In this document: piece by piece, positions 49,097 through 61,473 of the stretch | Position numbering within the stretch: the stretch's first letter is position 1 | Layout: every line of letters starts with the position of its first letter | From: Phalacrocorax aristotelis | Lineage: Eukaryota > Chordata > Aves > Suliformes > Phalacrocoracidae | NCBI RefSeq assembly: GCF_949628215.1 | Contig: NC_134283.1 | Coordinates: 30,792,975-30,856,974 of the forward strand | Length of the DNA: 64,000 bases | Reading direction: 5' to 3' | Translations under genes and position numbers: made by a program | The notes under the pieces: model-generated | Told to the model about the DNA's origin: nothing | Seen by the model: the letters and a program-made list of their open reading frames with translations, nothing else | The model's database searches: none

Positions 49097-52000
49097 GTGT
49101 TACTCTGAGATGCATGCCTGCCTGTGTGGCATGTTCTGCAGCCACAGCAATTTGGCTCTAGTAAAATCTGACCTTGTGAATTATTACCCTAAGCTTAGTA
49201 AACTGGTCATATGGGTTTGGTCCTCTGGGTGGCTTTTTAGACTCTCATAAATGCTTCTATTGCCTGGTGTTGGGATATCATCAGGCAGTAGAAAATTCGA
49301 GAATATGCTAATTTTCTGCTCTGTGCAGTGAGAGACAGACGGTGATTTCAGAGGTGAAGCAGGAGGTAATGCAGGACTGCAGTGGTTCCTGCTGGCTTCA
49401 TCACAGTTTATCGCTGCTGGAGATGAAGGAGCCTGTCACTATGGGTTACCCTGGCAGTGGTGCAAAGCAGCCTGGGTACCATTTCGGGCCCCATCAGGAG
49501 ACAGTGTACATCTCTGTTACCTCACACCCCATTCTCTATAAACAGAGTTATTGAAGCTGCCAGTGATTTTTCCTCCTTTTCTGTCTTCACTCTTACCACC
49601 CCTTCACAGACAGAGAATAAAGCAGAACTGGGGAAGCACAGACTGAGCTGTAGTGGAGATGCATACTGCTGTTGTTGGTTGGTGCAAAGAAGCATTCTTT
49701 CATTAAATTCTCTGGGAGCGGACACAGCCTTCCACAGAGGACTCTGGTTGGATCTATTTTACTGCAATACTTGCATCTTCATATAATTTTCACAGCCAAT
49801 AGGGAGAATACAGAGCTGAGCGAGTAAGCTATTATATTCTCAAGGTTTTCATTATCTCTGAGTCTACATAATGAATGATTTCTATATAACTTTGGCGTTG
49901 GAAGCAATCTCTCCACCAGTTGTATTACTACTGCCTCCATGACTACTGCTGATCTGGTATTGCCTGTGTGGTACTTTCACTGACCATCAAAAAATGTCCA
50001 AATTAACGTGTGTTAAGGTTTGGGGTTTTTTTTCCTATTACAGTAATCTGAAACTCTTTACTGGACAGAGAAACATATTTCTGTTTCTCTTACATGCAAT
50101 CTTACAATAATTTCTTCCCAGTATACTGTACCAATGAAGCTGGTAACCTCTGATGAAAGCTCTCGCACTAAAAAAGCAGAGTTGTCAGTGTATTAACTGA
50201 TACACTGAGTAGTAAAGAAATGCTTTGGATATATTCTGCTCTGGGTACTGGTATCACCTTTTTCTTGCCCACAAGTACTTTGATATGCCTAGTTTCTTGC
50301 TCTGTTACTTACAGATCTCCCTTTCACTGTCTCACAGTCTTTGAAGTATTTATTATCTTCACAGCCATCCTCCGAAGGAGGAAAACAAGATTTTCCTTGT
50401 TTGGCAAAGAATTAGCAGAGTTACAGAGAAATTTAGACTGTGTAGTTCGCTCAGGTTTGTGGCAGCAGTGGCTATAAATTTATCTGAGTTAGTTTGTTTC
50501 AACTGTCTTGACTAGGAAGCGGTAGCACACATTGCAGTGCGCACTTCACTTCCGTTAACTGAAGACACAACAGGGTCCCAAGGCAGCTTTTTACCACGTA
50601 GGAGGTCGCCATTCATTAGTCAGTCATCAAAATAAATAGAATTTGGCTTGCTTTTTTCAAAATAATGTCTTCGTAACTAGGATCAGATAGAATAAAACTG
50701 TTTAGAAACTTATTCTGATGCACCAAAATGCTAGTGATCACAGCCCTTGTGTGAAACAGATGCTCATGAGTTGTTCCTCAGCTGAAGTTCATAAATTTTC
50801 ACACTTTAACTAAATACTAATTTGTAGAATTATCCTTTCTTCCTAGACATTCTTCTTTAAATTATCTGGACTGATCCTTCTTCTTTCCCACCAAAATTGT
50901 GGTCTAACATTGCTGTGAGCAGGTAAATGATTCCCTTTGTAGTTCTGCATGATCACATTATAGTGAGGATCACTCAGTAACATCTGGAAACATCTGAACA
51001 CCATGTTTAGTAAAAGGGCTAGAAGTGCAAAGCCTTGTTAAGCATTCAGATTTTGGACAGATATTAGAGCTTATTTTATTTTTAAAAACATCCTTTCTCC
51101 AGTGGGATGCCCTGCATTTGTGGCGCTTGAATGTTCAGGTGTTTCTCCTGGCTGTGTATGGGCAAAGATGTTCACCTTGCCTGGAATCCTACTGTCCCAT
51201 GGCACCAGAGTTGTAAAACTAGCTGAGAAGGCAGAGTGTCCTCTGGGCTGTGGCAAACTACTGCAGGAAGAATCTAATGCAAGCAGAAAACTCCTGATAT
51301 TTGGGTTACTATGGAACAGCCAGGTTTGAAGTTGAGGCCCTAATGGCCATGTATGATGTGAAAGGCACTGAACCTGAAGCTGGGATCTTGCTCTCACTGG
51401 TGCCAGGGGCACAGGGACTAAAGATTTGCACAGTCGTTCCTAATTTGTAACAGTATAATAAAGAGGAAGACTTGTATCCAAGAATGTTGTTATCTTGCCA
51501 GTATCTGTAGGAAAACTCTGACACATGGGGTACACTTCAAATAGTGTAGCGGAGCAGGTTGAGCAGTATTGTGTTTCCAGCTCAAACTAATGACAGCTGA
51601 GAAAAGATCTCCCCTTGGCAGCTGTGGCAGTCATACTCACCAGCCCATCCTGCAGCAGCTTGCTGTGGCAACGCACATCAGGTGTGTGGCAGAGCACCAT
51701 CCATCCACTCAAAAAAAGGTGTGCAACTGATGCAGCATTTCAGGCAGGGAGCAAAATTGCAGAGAAGTGCACAGTTAATAGTTGCCCATCAAGGCACCTG
51801 CTCCAAGGCCAGCACAAGCCTGTGGGAGTCTCAGGCCAGAGGCCAAGATTTGGTTCCACTCCCAGAAAAGTCAACGAAACCTATTTAAAGTGGAATGATT
51901 TCATCCTGTACTGCACGCTGAGTGACTTTTATGTTACTATTAATACCATGGGTTTATCTCAGGTACAAGCTAATGGAGCACAGAGCTGCAATATTTCTGC

Positions 52001-53953
52001 ATAGCTGATTACTAGAGCCCTGGACTAAAAGATGCTGAATCTGTCATATGTGGGCAGGATCTCACTTGGCTTCAGAGTCTGTCTGCCTTTAGGAACTGCC
52101 TGAACATTTCCTATTTAATAAATCCCTTCCCATGGTGCCATTCTCAACAGCAGCTAATCACCATCCCATGCTGAAAGATGAAAAGCCCTATCTAAAAACA
52201 AAGTGGCAGCTAAAATCTGGTGATGCTGTCAAGGACTTCAGGACCTCAGTTGTTGCTAGTGTCTTTTATGTGGAAAGTGTTAGGATAGCACGGTTCTGAA
52301 AATGACACAAGCTAGAAAAAAGGGCAGGAGCCACTATGTGTTGGGAGTGATAAACATCCCACAGTGTGTGGTTCTGACTATGCAGGGTTTATTTTCCCTG
52401 TCCCCTTCCCTTAAAATATTTTTTCTTAAACCACAAAACTTTGCCTTTCTTTTCTGCTTCACAGACAAGCAAAGCAAACACAGAAATAATCTCCAGAGAT
52501 GTTTTGCAAATATTTTTGCTTCTTCAGTTGCTGTCTTTTCCTTCCAACCCAAAGGTAAGCAGAGTGTTTGTTTTGGTTTACAGGGCACATCTGCATTAAG
52601 TTTCATATAAATAACGTGGGTCAAAAGGAAACTATGCTTCCAATTATCGAGCCCATCCAAAGAAAGCTGGGTGCAGTGAGGGATGTGGCACAGAAGACAG
52701 CAATCTGTATAGGTCCCCAAAACACAGTATGTACATGAACAGCGTAACCCCTTATTTCCTGCTCAGGACCAGAATAGTTTGCAGTTTTTGCTGGAAATGT
52801 CCCCTACAGGACTCCCAACTGTGTTATTACCATCCCTGGAACTACAAGTCCTAAATTTCTTGAATGATTTTTGTTTATACTGTGCACTAACTGGTTCGGT
52901 TCTGCTGTAAGGCCCTTTTTGGTCTAAAACCTGCAGCAAAGCTCCAAGGACCACTAACCCAGCTTTAAAGGGGACAAAAGAAAAAAAATCATCAGAGCTT
53001 TGAGTAACTACGTTGCTAAGCTTCTTACTCCATAGACCAGTGGTCCTGAGGCTCTGGGGAGAGGCAGAGGCACTGCCTTCCACCTCCTTCAGCCCTTCAC
53101 AAAGCAGTGACAAACTCTTTAACAATTTACTCATTTAAATTTTCATCAAGTGAGCACCCGACCACACAGGGACACTGCACCATAAAACTTACCTTTTACA
53201 GTCCAAAACCCCTCTCCTTCTAGTTGTCTATATGACGGTACAGATCTGTAAGCCTCATAATGTCAGGTACTAGCTTTATTGTCCATCCACAAAACATTAA
53301 TTTTGACATTGTAAATTAGAGTTGAATCCTCTGTATGTACAGCAGCTAAGGGTGATTCAGCCTGCAAAGATTTGTTGGTGTCTGTGAAGTACTCAGTGCT
53401 TTACCTTTCCCCTTGCAGTGTACTCAGAGGTTTTATCCTGCCAGTACTGTAGGGACACTGCCTGACACTAACAAAAGAGGATGAAAACTTCTTAAGGGGA
53501 CTAGTAATTAGGGAGGAGGTGCTGTTGGTCAGTAAGATTTGTCTCAGGCTGTCATAAGCAGGAGGAAAAATAAATGTGTGTTCCTTATATAGACTCTATG
53601 AGGATGAGTGGGAAGGGGGAGATTGCAGGTTATTATTAAGACTTGTGATATACAGACCTTGCTTGATTTGTCTGGAACATTTTAAGAACATCCTTAAGTT
53701 ACCATGTGTGCAAACCTATAGCTCTCAGCTGAGGTTGTTTGCTGTTTTCCCACCTCTTCAAGGTGCCAATTATTCAGCCAAGATAAACAACGTGAGCAAG
53801 TGCTTGTGATTTCAATGATCTCCCTATTTGTAATAAGCATTTTATGCAGTTTGTTTGCTTGTTTGAGCACAAGCTGGAAACACTGCTGCAGCTGTAGAGC
53901 AGATATGCCCAGCATGCCTGGCCGCAAGTAACAGTATGTATTTATGTCCCTAG
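49097..53953 (+). other. GABRP: GABRP intron 4.9 kb (if the first exon is right)
   Basis: No element was recognised. Open frames of up to about 129 codons are scattered on both strands without exon signals. It ends in TTTATGTCCCTAG, a moderate acceptor. Confidence 0.55.
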
Positions 53954-54066
53954 GAGGTGCTCCCTGGGTCACACATCTGACTTGCATGGCAGTGACACAA
54001 CATCCCTCCCTGGATTTAAGAACCTCACCATGGGATACAACAAATACCTCAGGCCCTATTTTGGTG
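53954..54066 (+). CDS. GABRP: GABRP coding exon (mature N-terminus)
   Basis: This exon has 113 bases, phase 2 in and phase 1 out. The 3' part reads SLPGFKNLTMGYNKYLRP and then YFG, followed by the donor GTATGT. It is clearly homologous to the mammalian pi segment that ends in LRPNFGG. The 5' part (R-C-S-L-G-H-T-S-D-L-H-G-S-D) has diverged and is about two residues shorter than the human one as I recall it. NLT at residues 41-43 is a possible N-glycosylation site. In Cys-loop receptors this segment forms the N-terminal helix above the first beta strand. The acceptor AG at 53952-53953 is the only one close by that keeps the frame with the proposed signal exon. The 3' boundary is firm and the 5' boundary less so. 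Confidence 0.85.
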
Positions 54067-56361
54067 GTATGTTGGCTGCATACATTTGACCATTTGAAGA
54101 ACAGTCTATAAGGTTTGTGGGGAGGGGAGAGCATGCTTTAAGCTTTCTTTAGGATGCCCCAGTTCAAAAGGTTTTGTTCCTTTTAAATTAGCTAGTAGCC
54201 AGGGCTGCCCTCCTTTCTGTGTATCTACTGTTGCCTTGAATAGATTGTGCATGCACGTGTGGGACATGAGAACATGTCTGTCTATGAGGTTAAGAATAGG
54301 GAATTTCTAAACTTCAATACTGCTGCAAAAGACCTGTCAGAGTAACTAAATTCTGCTCTAATTGTACATGTTTTTGTTTAGAATCTGACCCTTGTGATTT
54401 TCTGTTTTATTTTTGTTCATGTCTATCTATTTAGTAGATTGTGGCTATAGAGGAATAAAGCTGTTCTTGCCAGAAATGCTGATTTTTGACACATGCTTTC
54501 ACTTCACACTGAGACACAAACTAAACCTGCTTTAAACCCTCACAAAACTCTACGGAGCAGGGAGCACCTGAAGGACAGTCAAGTATTTAGAAACTTACCT
54601 GAGACTGTAGTCCAATTTGGGTGTCAGGTCTCCCACCCTTGCAGAGGAAAGGGTTTCTCAGAATGACATTCAGCACCTGAAAAATGTCAATGAAAGTTTA
54701 AAAACAGCTATGAAAATTTTTATCAATTTTGCTTTTCTGCCAGAACCCATTAATGAAACTATGCTCAACAGAAAAATTTCCCACCAGCTTTCACCAGGAC
54801 TTGGATGTTTCCCACTGTAGCTCCTGTAGACTGACCTTCTGCTACTGCCAGCTTTGAGCTGCTTCTTTTTTCTGACCATTTCTTTCCCAGATTTCTGGGA
54901 CAATACAGAATTTACCAGCTTGTTATGCCTAGAATGTCAGATCTCTTGCAGGAACAGAAAAGCTCTTTTAGATCCCATCACATCAGTGAACAGATGCTTC
55001 TGAATTATGTAAGGGAGATTAACTGCATCTACACTAGCCTACACCTACCACAGCAATAAATGTTAAATGAAAATGGTCAGGACACTAGTTTGACTTCCGC
55101 CAGAGGCTGTGGGGTCCTCACAGATCTACCCCCTGGTCATTAGTTTAAGCGGGCTTCAAGCGTCCAAATATCTAAAAAGAAGATGGAAGACATGAATGAC
55201 AGCTACTTTGGTAGTTGGATTTGATGATCTTAGAGGTCTTTTCCAACCTTAATGATTCCATGATTCTACTTCAAAAAAATATACATATTTTGCAAATGAG
55301 ATATATTTTGGAACAGTTTAAAACAATTAAACAAAAACAAACAAAAAACCCCACTCAAAATGAAAACCATGTGGAAGGAGACTTAGAAACTGTGTCCCTT
55401 GCACTGTGTGATTTAGTTGATGAAAAGGAGTTTCATCAACTCCCACGAGGAAAGGCATTGCTGTGCTGTCACCTAGGCAGAGAGGGCTGTGTTGGAAAGC
55501 ACCAAGCCCTACTCAGAGCCCCAAATTCAGACTGGGGATTAGCCAAGCCAGGCACAGCCTAAGGGAAAGCTTGTGTCTTTCTGCTGCTACAACAGTTCCA
55601 CTCCTCAAAGCCAGCTGTTGATTCCGCGGCAGGACGTGGTGGGCCCTCGCCAGCCCCCAGCTCTGACATTTACTGGGGAGGAGCTGCCCTCTTGTGGTAG
55701 ATTTTAAGAGCGAGTGTCACAAAATGGGGGACTACCAAGACTCAGGACTTGAATGCTGAAAATTTGTTTGAAAATAGAACAGTAATATAATAAATAAAAA
55801 GAGGCAAACGTTGTTGCGCTTCTGGTTTGTTACCTGGCGCATGGACTCAGGAACCACTGAATTACTCTGCCTCTTAGTTTTTCCTCCCTGAGAAACAGGG
55901 ATGCCAATTGCTAGCTTCATGTGGAAAGTCCTCAGAGATCTGTGTGTGAGAACTACTTTGTATAAAGGTCACTGTTCTTTCCACTGTGCAGGTGTTGTGG
56001 CCAGGGTGACAAGGGATAAACTGGCCCTGGCTGCTTGCCCTCAGCAAATGCCACTGAAATGTTGCTTACCCAAACTGCTGATCTTCATAGCTAGTGCTGA
56101 TGGATATTTGCTCTCTGCTACCATCACCAAATACAAAACTCCAGCTCCCTAACAGTGAAAACTTTATTTTAGATCATGACGTTATTTGTGAGCCTAATGC
56201 TCTGAAACTGTGTCTGACCCTTTGGGCTTCTGCAGTTTCAGAGAGAGTTGTGTGCATGAGACACTGCAAGCAGTGCCCATGCTGCACAGCATCCTGAACA
56301 GTTTTGTTGTGCCTTTCACTCTTCCTTTTCTCTCTGCTTAAGCTTTTCTTTCCCTCCACAG
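54067..56361 (+). other. GABRP: GABRP intron 2.3 kb
   Basis: It contains a short CR1 3' end (55210-55268) followed by an A-rich tract. An open frame at 54617-54820 looked exon-like at first but has no pi-subunit similarity. The acceptor is CCCTCCACAG. Confidence 0.85.
55210..55268 (+). mobile_element. CR1 LINE 3'-end fragment (about 60 bp)
   Basis: It runs from GGTAGTTGGATTTGATGATC through TTCCAACCTTAATGATTCCA to ATTCT. It is severely 5'-truncated, with the same tail type as the fragments at 15044 and 61304. Confidence 0.85.
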
Positions 56362-56429
56362 GAGAACCTGTTCAAATTGCAATGAGTCTGGACATTGCAA
56401 GTATTTCCAGTATATCCGAGAGCGATATG
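56362..56429 (+). CDS. GABRP: GABRP coding exon, 68 bp (first beta strands)
   Basis: This exon is phase 1 in and phase 0 out. It completes a split Gly codon and encodes EPVQIAMSLDIASISSISES and then Asp-Met (residues 57-78). The 68-base size at this place is a hallmark of GABA-A subunit genes. The segment forms beta strands 1-2 of the extracellular domain, including the subunit-interface stretch DIASISSISE. The donor is GTAAGT. Confidence 0.96.
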
Positions 56430-58448
56430 GTAAGTGAAAGAACTTTTATAAGAGATAAGAGTAGGATCTGCCCGAGAGACTTGTCATTCCTGGGTGTTCA
56501 GCACAGAAACTAACTGTCATATTCAAGCTGCTTTGCTTTTCTGTGTCTGTTGACTACTTTCAGAGGTGTGATGAGAACAGGGCTCATTTAATACTGCAAA
56601 CTATGTAGCTGCCATGGTAATGTTGGCTTGTAAGTAAATAGCGATGGCTCCAAAGGTCCTACTGATCAAAAACTCAGCACCTCCTGGAAATCAGGCCCCT
56701 TTGAAATGGAAAAAATCAGTCCTGTGTGGTACTGAGTGTGCTGGCACTGACTGAAGGCATGCAGATAGGGTTTCTTCCCAAGACGGAGAAATGAGGTTTT
56801 GAGCTGCAACACAGTTGGAGGCTCAAAGGGCTGGTCATCTGAATTAAAAAAAAAAAAAACAACCACACACACACAAAAAAAACCCCAAACTGTTTTTTTC
56901 AAATATTTAGAGAACATCTTCCCACCACTGACAAGTCTGGTTCCCTCCACTTCTGATAACAGCTGGATTTCAAACACTGATCACTGAAAAATGCTGTTTC
57001 AGGCTGACCAGAACTATGAGCAGCTTGGGTAAATTCAGCAAATAGTTTCAGTCCAAACAGTCAGAAGTTTAGTCAGGAACAATTTCAACACTTAATTTCA
57101 CCATTTTCAAGACCACTGCTGACTTTTTATTTTTCCTCTTCCTTCCCCCACCTCAAATTAAACACGTTCATGAAATAAAATATTGTAACTTTGATAAAGC
57201 TCTTCATTTTGGGGAAGGAGCAGAACCAATAAAATCAATTCTTCACATACTTCTAACTTAATTAAAGGGCTTTGTAAAATAGCTCCTGTTCTGGAGTTTT
57301 TCTTCTTGATGGTCCAGCTAAATTGCTTCGACCACATGGAAAACATTGCAGAGGCTTACTCTGTGCCCTGATAAAAGCTGGAAATCAATTAGGATTCTTC
57401 ACTTTTGTCACTATTATAATTCACTGTATCGAAAGCCATAACAGCGCAGTGTTTGACATGATTTTTTTTGACGCAGGCTGAGAGTAAAATTTTAAAAGTT
57501 GCAAAAGCTAATGCTGACACCCAGTACTTACACCTTTTTTCTTAAAGCATTTAAAGATTATAGATGGAATGAAACAGAACTGCTTCATCCTCCACAGACA
57601 GGCAGCATATCTGTGGTAAAACATAGCAACTCCATGCTGTTAACACAATTGCCAGATTCAGTCTGTCTGTGACAGAGATATTTTGAAAATAAAAGGCATT
57701 ACTTGGTTGTATTTATTCCTCTATAGGGAAGGAAGTGAAATAGTACAACATTGCCCTGTGCTGTCCAGAAGGCTCAGTAAAGATTTCTCTTCAGAGCTGC
57801 GTACTCCTTATGCTTTTCTGATGGGGCACGGTGAAAATACTCCAGTCACTGCAAGTAGATTTTGGCAGCCTAAACTCAAGTTAATCCTAGTGTCCTTAGA
57901 TTCAAAACTCCTATTTAAAAAGATGCTACAAGTTTCACTTTTTAATTTGTTTGGGGTTTTCTTTTAAGACCTCAGTGAAGCAACAGGTTGGATTTGCTTA
58001 CCTTTTTCTCTAAAGTACCAATGTCTCTTTCACGATAACATTTATAGTACGTGTGTCATTTTCCAACTCTAGACTATGACTGCTTTTTAATGTCAGTGAC
58101 TTGCACAGTGGCCTCATGTGTGCACTTCCCATATATTTTCTTACCTGCAAATGTACACAAAAATATCAATTACAATAACTGCTCATATAAAAAAAAAAGT
58201 ACTGTGAGTATAATCTTTAGTCCTCAAACACTTCACCTTAGAGTGTAAGTATATGAGAAATGTGATAGAGTAAATAAAACTATGATGAACATCTAAGACA
58301 TTTACTGCATGCATCTGAAGCTGAGCTTCAACAGGTTGAACAAATGCGTGCTCTGCCTCTTGTTGCACATGGCATTCCCCCAGCTATGCCGTGTAAGCGT
58401 AACTTACACTGTAACATGCATCCTCACAGGTTTTCCTCTCTTTCTCAG
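56430..58448 (+). other. GABRP: GABRP intron 2.0 kb
   Basis: Non-coding. An A-rich and CA-rich tract lies at about 56840-56887. No transposable element was recognised. The acceptor is CTTTCTCAG. Confidence 0.88.
56840..56887 (+). repeat. A-rich / CA simple repeat
   Basis: A run of A residues is followed by a short CACACA tract and another A run. It is low-complexity sequence in a GABRP intron. Confidence 0.85.
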
Positions 58449-58666
58449 GATTACACAGCTACTATATATTTGCGGCAGCGCTGGACAGACCCCCGGTTGG
58501 TCTTCCATGGCAACAAGAGCTTCACACTAGATGCTCGTCTAGTGGAATTGCTCTGGGTACCAGACACATACATTGTGGAGTCAAAAAGGTCTTTCCTGCA
58601 CGATGTCACTGTGGGGAACCGCCTAATAAGATTGTTCTCTAATGGCACTATCTTGTATGCCTTAAG
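58449..58666 (+). CDS. GABRP: GABRP coding exon (ligand-binding domain core)
   Basis: This 218-base exon is phase 0 in and phase 2 out, and encodes residues 79-150 plus two bases of Arg151. It opens [12 protein letters not shown], contains [20 protein letters not shown] and ends LYALR. The [16 protein letters not shown] stretch corresponds to loop A and the following strand of the agonist site. NKS (100-102) and NGT (143-145) are possible N-glycosylation sites. Compared with the recalled human pi protein there are a few changes, such as TDPRL for MDQRL and ELLW for EFLW. The donor is GTAAAC. Confidence 0.98.
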
Positions 58667-59547
58667 GTAAACCAACCTTTGACTTTGCTGCTGCTGGTTC
58701 AGAACAGATTTCCAGAATTATGCTGAAATGAAGCAGACACCAGCTGTCACAGGTAGTGAGTTTGGGGTCAACAAGCCAACAGTGATCATACTCTTCTGAT
58801 CCATTACCCCCCGTTCTGGCTACCTGGAAATGCCAGTCGAGGATCAGGATTCCCCATCATGGTATGCGCTGTGTCCTGAGCACAGTGCCTGCTCAGAAAG
58901 CTCACAAGTTTAGGTGTTACCCAAGACAAGTCAAGCAGAGTCAGACGGAGGCAAAGGAGGAATGGAGAGAGGATATCATAACAGTAGAAGTTGAACAGCC
59001 AGTGGGAAACTATTTGCTTATCCAGTGTCATGTAGCCATGGTTTGTGCTTTTTAGCAAAAAGCATGTTTGTACATGTACTGCAGAAATGTGCACTGTAAT
59101 TGCATTAGCAATTCATACAGTGTCATCTCCTCTCAGCTCACAGTAACTGTGTCCCAGTTACCTTAACTGCAAAGTAAAGATGCAAAGTAAGATCCATTTA
59201 CCCTCCACATCAGATGATGTGTGCAGTGTAGTTACTGTACCTCAGGTGACAAGTGGTGACTTCTCAAGATGTGCAAACAGTAGCACTGGAAAAAATGTGA
59301 ATCTGCACCAAATCTCCCACCACAGCAAAGCAAAATTCCTCCTTCAGTTACATTTTCATCAGTGTGGCTGCAGAGAGCATATCTTCTTAAGGAGGGTTCT
59401 CTCAGATTATATCAGTCCATTCATTTCATAGGTCACAATTATCTAAATGACAGAGCAGAGTCTTTGCCATCTAGTTTGCTATGAAAAACAGAGATATTTC
59501 ATTATGTCCTTTTGTTGCAACTTTCGGAGTTCATTCTTTTCCTACAG
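58667..59547 (+). other. GABRP: GABRP intron 0.9 kb
   Basis: Non-coding; no element was recognised. It ends in TTCTTTTCCTACAG, a strong acceptor. Confidence 0.88.
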
Positions 59548-59630
59548 AATCACTACTACTGTTGCTTGTAACATGGACTTATCAAAATATCCCATGGACA
59601 CACAAACATGCAGACTGCAGCTAGAAAGCT
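59548..59630 (+). CDS. GABRP: GABRP coding exon, 83 bp (Cys-loop)
   Basis: This exon is phase 2 in and phase 1 out. It encodes [20 protein letters not shown] and then CRLQLES (residues 152-178) and the first base of Trp179. Cys158 and Cys172 are separated by thirteen residues with the family motif around YPMD. This is the signature disulfide loop of nicotinicoid receptors, which couples agonist binding to the pore. The 83-base size is typical of GABA-A genes. The donor is GTAAGT. An in-frame read-through into the intron soon meets a stop. Confidence 0.98.
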
Positions 59631-61275
59631 GTAAGTATAACATTCTAGAAGAAACTGGCTTTATTTTAAATTTGTTTATTTATATGTAACTACACATCTT
59701 GAATATTTGCATTCATCACAGTGGCTTTCTCAGGTAGACTTTTAATCCTGCAAACACTAATGTCCAAAAGAAAACTTTGCTTCATCATTCTTCAAATGCT
59801 TGTGTTGTAATCCACAGTTTAGAGCATTCCTGTCACTGTGCAATTTCTATAAAAAGAGTGGTAATAAATAATATTTTTATTAAAGTGTAGAGAGTTCAAT
59901 TTTGCACAGAAAGGATGAAGTAATAATGGCTGATTTTCCAAATTCGGTCCCTGTTGCACACACAGCTCCTTCAAAACTAACTTGTGGGGTAAGTGCATAG
60001 GGTGGAGTACAGCAAGGAACAACTTTTCACATTTTTAGCTATCTACCACCTGTTGCACCTCCCAAACCTCCACTGTAATAAGATGGTGTTACTAGAATAT
60101 GAGTTGAACGTGCCTCTCAAACTCATGAACTGAAACTAAGGCCCAGCCCAACTTTGTGGCATTTGCTTCTCCACGAGGGCCGCCTCTTACAGTGATGCAG
60201 ATGATAGGACCCTCGTCAACAGGAGGGGTCTCAGCCTTGGAAGTCTCAAGAAAAGGAATAATCAGTGAGTTCTGCTTTCAGTTAAATTAAAAACTCATCC
60301 ATGGCAAAGCTGGCTGGGAAAGACTCCAGAAAAATTTAGGACACTACAGGGCTTTTCCCCAGGAGCTCAGCAACAGCAGTGCTGTTGTTCTCTATCTGTC
60401 TGTGAAGCTCCACAACAAGCAAGCAACCATCTCCCACTCCAAGTCACAATAAGGAACATCAAAAATCTCAATACTGAAAAGACCAGATTTTAACTTCTGG
60501 GGTTGCAGCGCGAAGCACCTAGGGAAGCACGTATTATTTGCACATTAAAATCATATTACTTCACCGTGGTTAACTTTATTACAAAGAATAGCTCCTGAAA
60601 TGATAATGATTGGCCTCTTCTGCTAAAGCATAGCTTGTTTGGGCCTGTTTTACAAGTGATTGTGTCCTACATCATGCTCAGTTGCTCTGTAATTCCAATG
60701 AAATTACATGCACATTGCTCACTGGAGATTTCATTAGGATAAGTGCCCAGAAATAATGCTATTTAAATATACACCAGACGAATTAACAACAATCTATCAT
60801 TTATTATAAAATTTTCCTGAGTAACCACAATTTATAAAACTGCTTAGAAACTTTGAAAAGTCACATGCTTAGGATTCTACGCAGGGATTCATACCCTGGA
60901 CACCTAATTTAGGAGTTCATCACACTCAAGCTCTGGTAATTTGTGTCTAATAAGAAAACGCAATTAGATAAAAAACAGTTGCAACTACATCTTATTTCTT
61001 CTATCACGACGAACAGGGTACTATCAGAATCAAAGCATTCCTACTCATTTTCTCAAAGAAGGGCACTTAATAAAAGAATCAAATTAGTGAGATTGATAGG
61101 CTTGTTTCCTAAATTAAGTGAAATTTTTGAAGTGAATGGCAGGCACCTTTATCCCTCAAACTGAGGTGTCCTTCAGTCCAACCTTAGGTCATGTTATGCC
61201 TTCATTTACATTCCTGGAGGCAATTACTCGGCCAGCATATATGGAGTTTACTGATAACTTCTTGAATTGTTGATC

Positions 61276-61302
61276 TCGTCTCATCATCTCATCTCATCAC
61301 CA
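61276..61302 (+). repeat. TCATC/TCTCA simple repeat
   Basis: A short run of CTCGTCTCATCATCTCATCT-type units abuts the 5' end of the CR1 fragment that follows. Confidence 0.7.
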
Positions 61303-61303
61303 C

Positions 61304-61473
61304 CACCCAGAGAGGTGGTGGAGTCACCATCCCTGGAGGTGTTAAAAAAAACGTGTAGACGTGGCAACTCAGAGCATGGTTTAGGATGCATGGTGGTGGT
61401 GTGTTGATGGGTGGACTTGATGATCCTAGAAGTCTTTTCCAACCTTAATAATTCTTTGATTCTATGATTCTAT
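61304..61473 (+). mobile_element. CR1 LINE 3'-end fragment
   Basis: CACCCAGAGAGGTGGTGGAG starts the recognised part. GTAGACGTGGCAACTCAGAG and a GATTCTATGATTCTAT terminus identify the same CR1 subgroup as the 15044 fragment. It is 5'-truncated, with a short A-run insertion near 61345. Confidence 0.92.

Noticed and set aside
50220-50477. Hydrophobic + frame starting MLWIYSALG, considered as the GABRP signal exon.
   Set aside because: It has no donor in the required phase after the hydrophobic part and no similarity to the pi signal peptide, unlike 49044-49096.
51301-51345. Stretch resembling a PG..LRP motif, considered as the GABRP N-terminal exon.
   Set aside because: A stop follows directly, there is no donor in the right phase, and a much better match exists at 53954-54066.
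54617-54820. 67-codon + frame in a GABRP intron, considered as an alternative N-terminal exon.
   Set aside because: It does not match the pi subunit, and the real segment with LPGFKNLT was found at 53954-54066.
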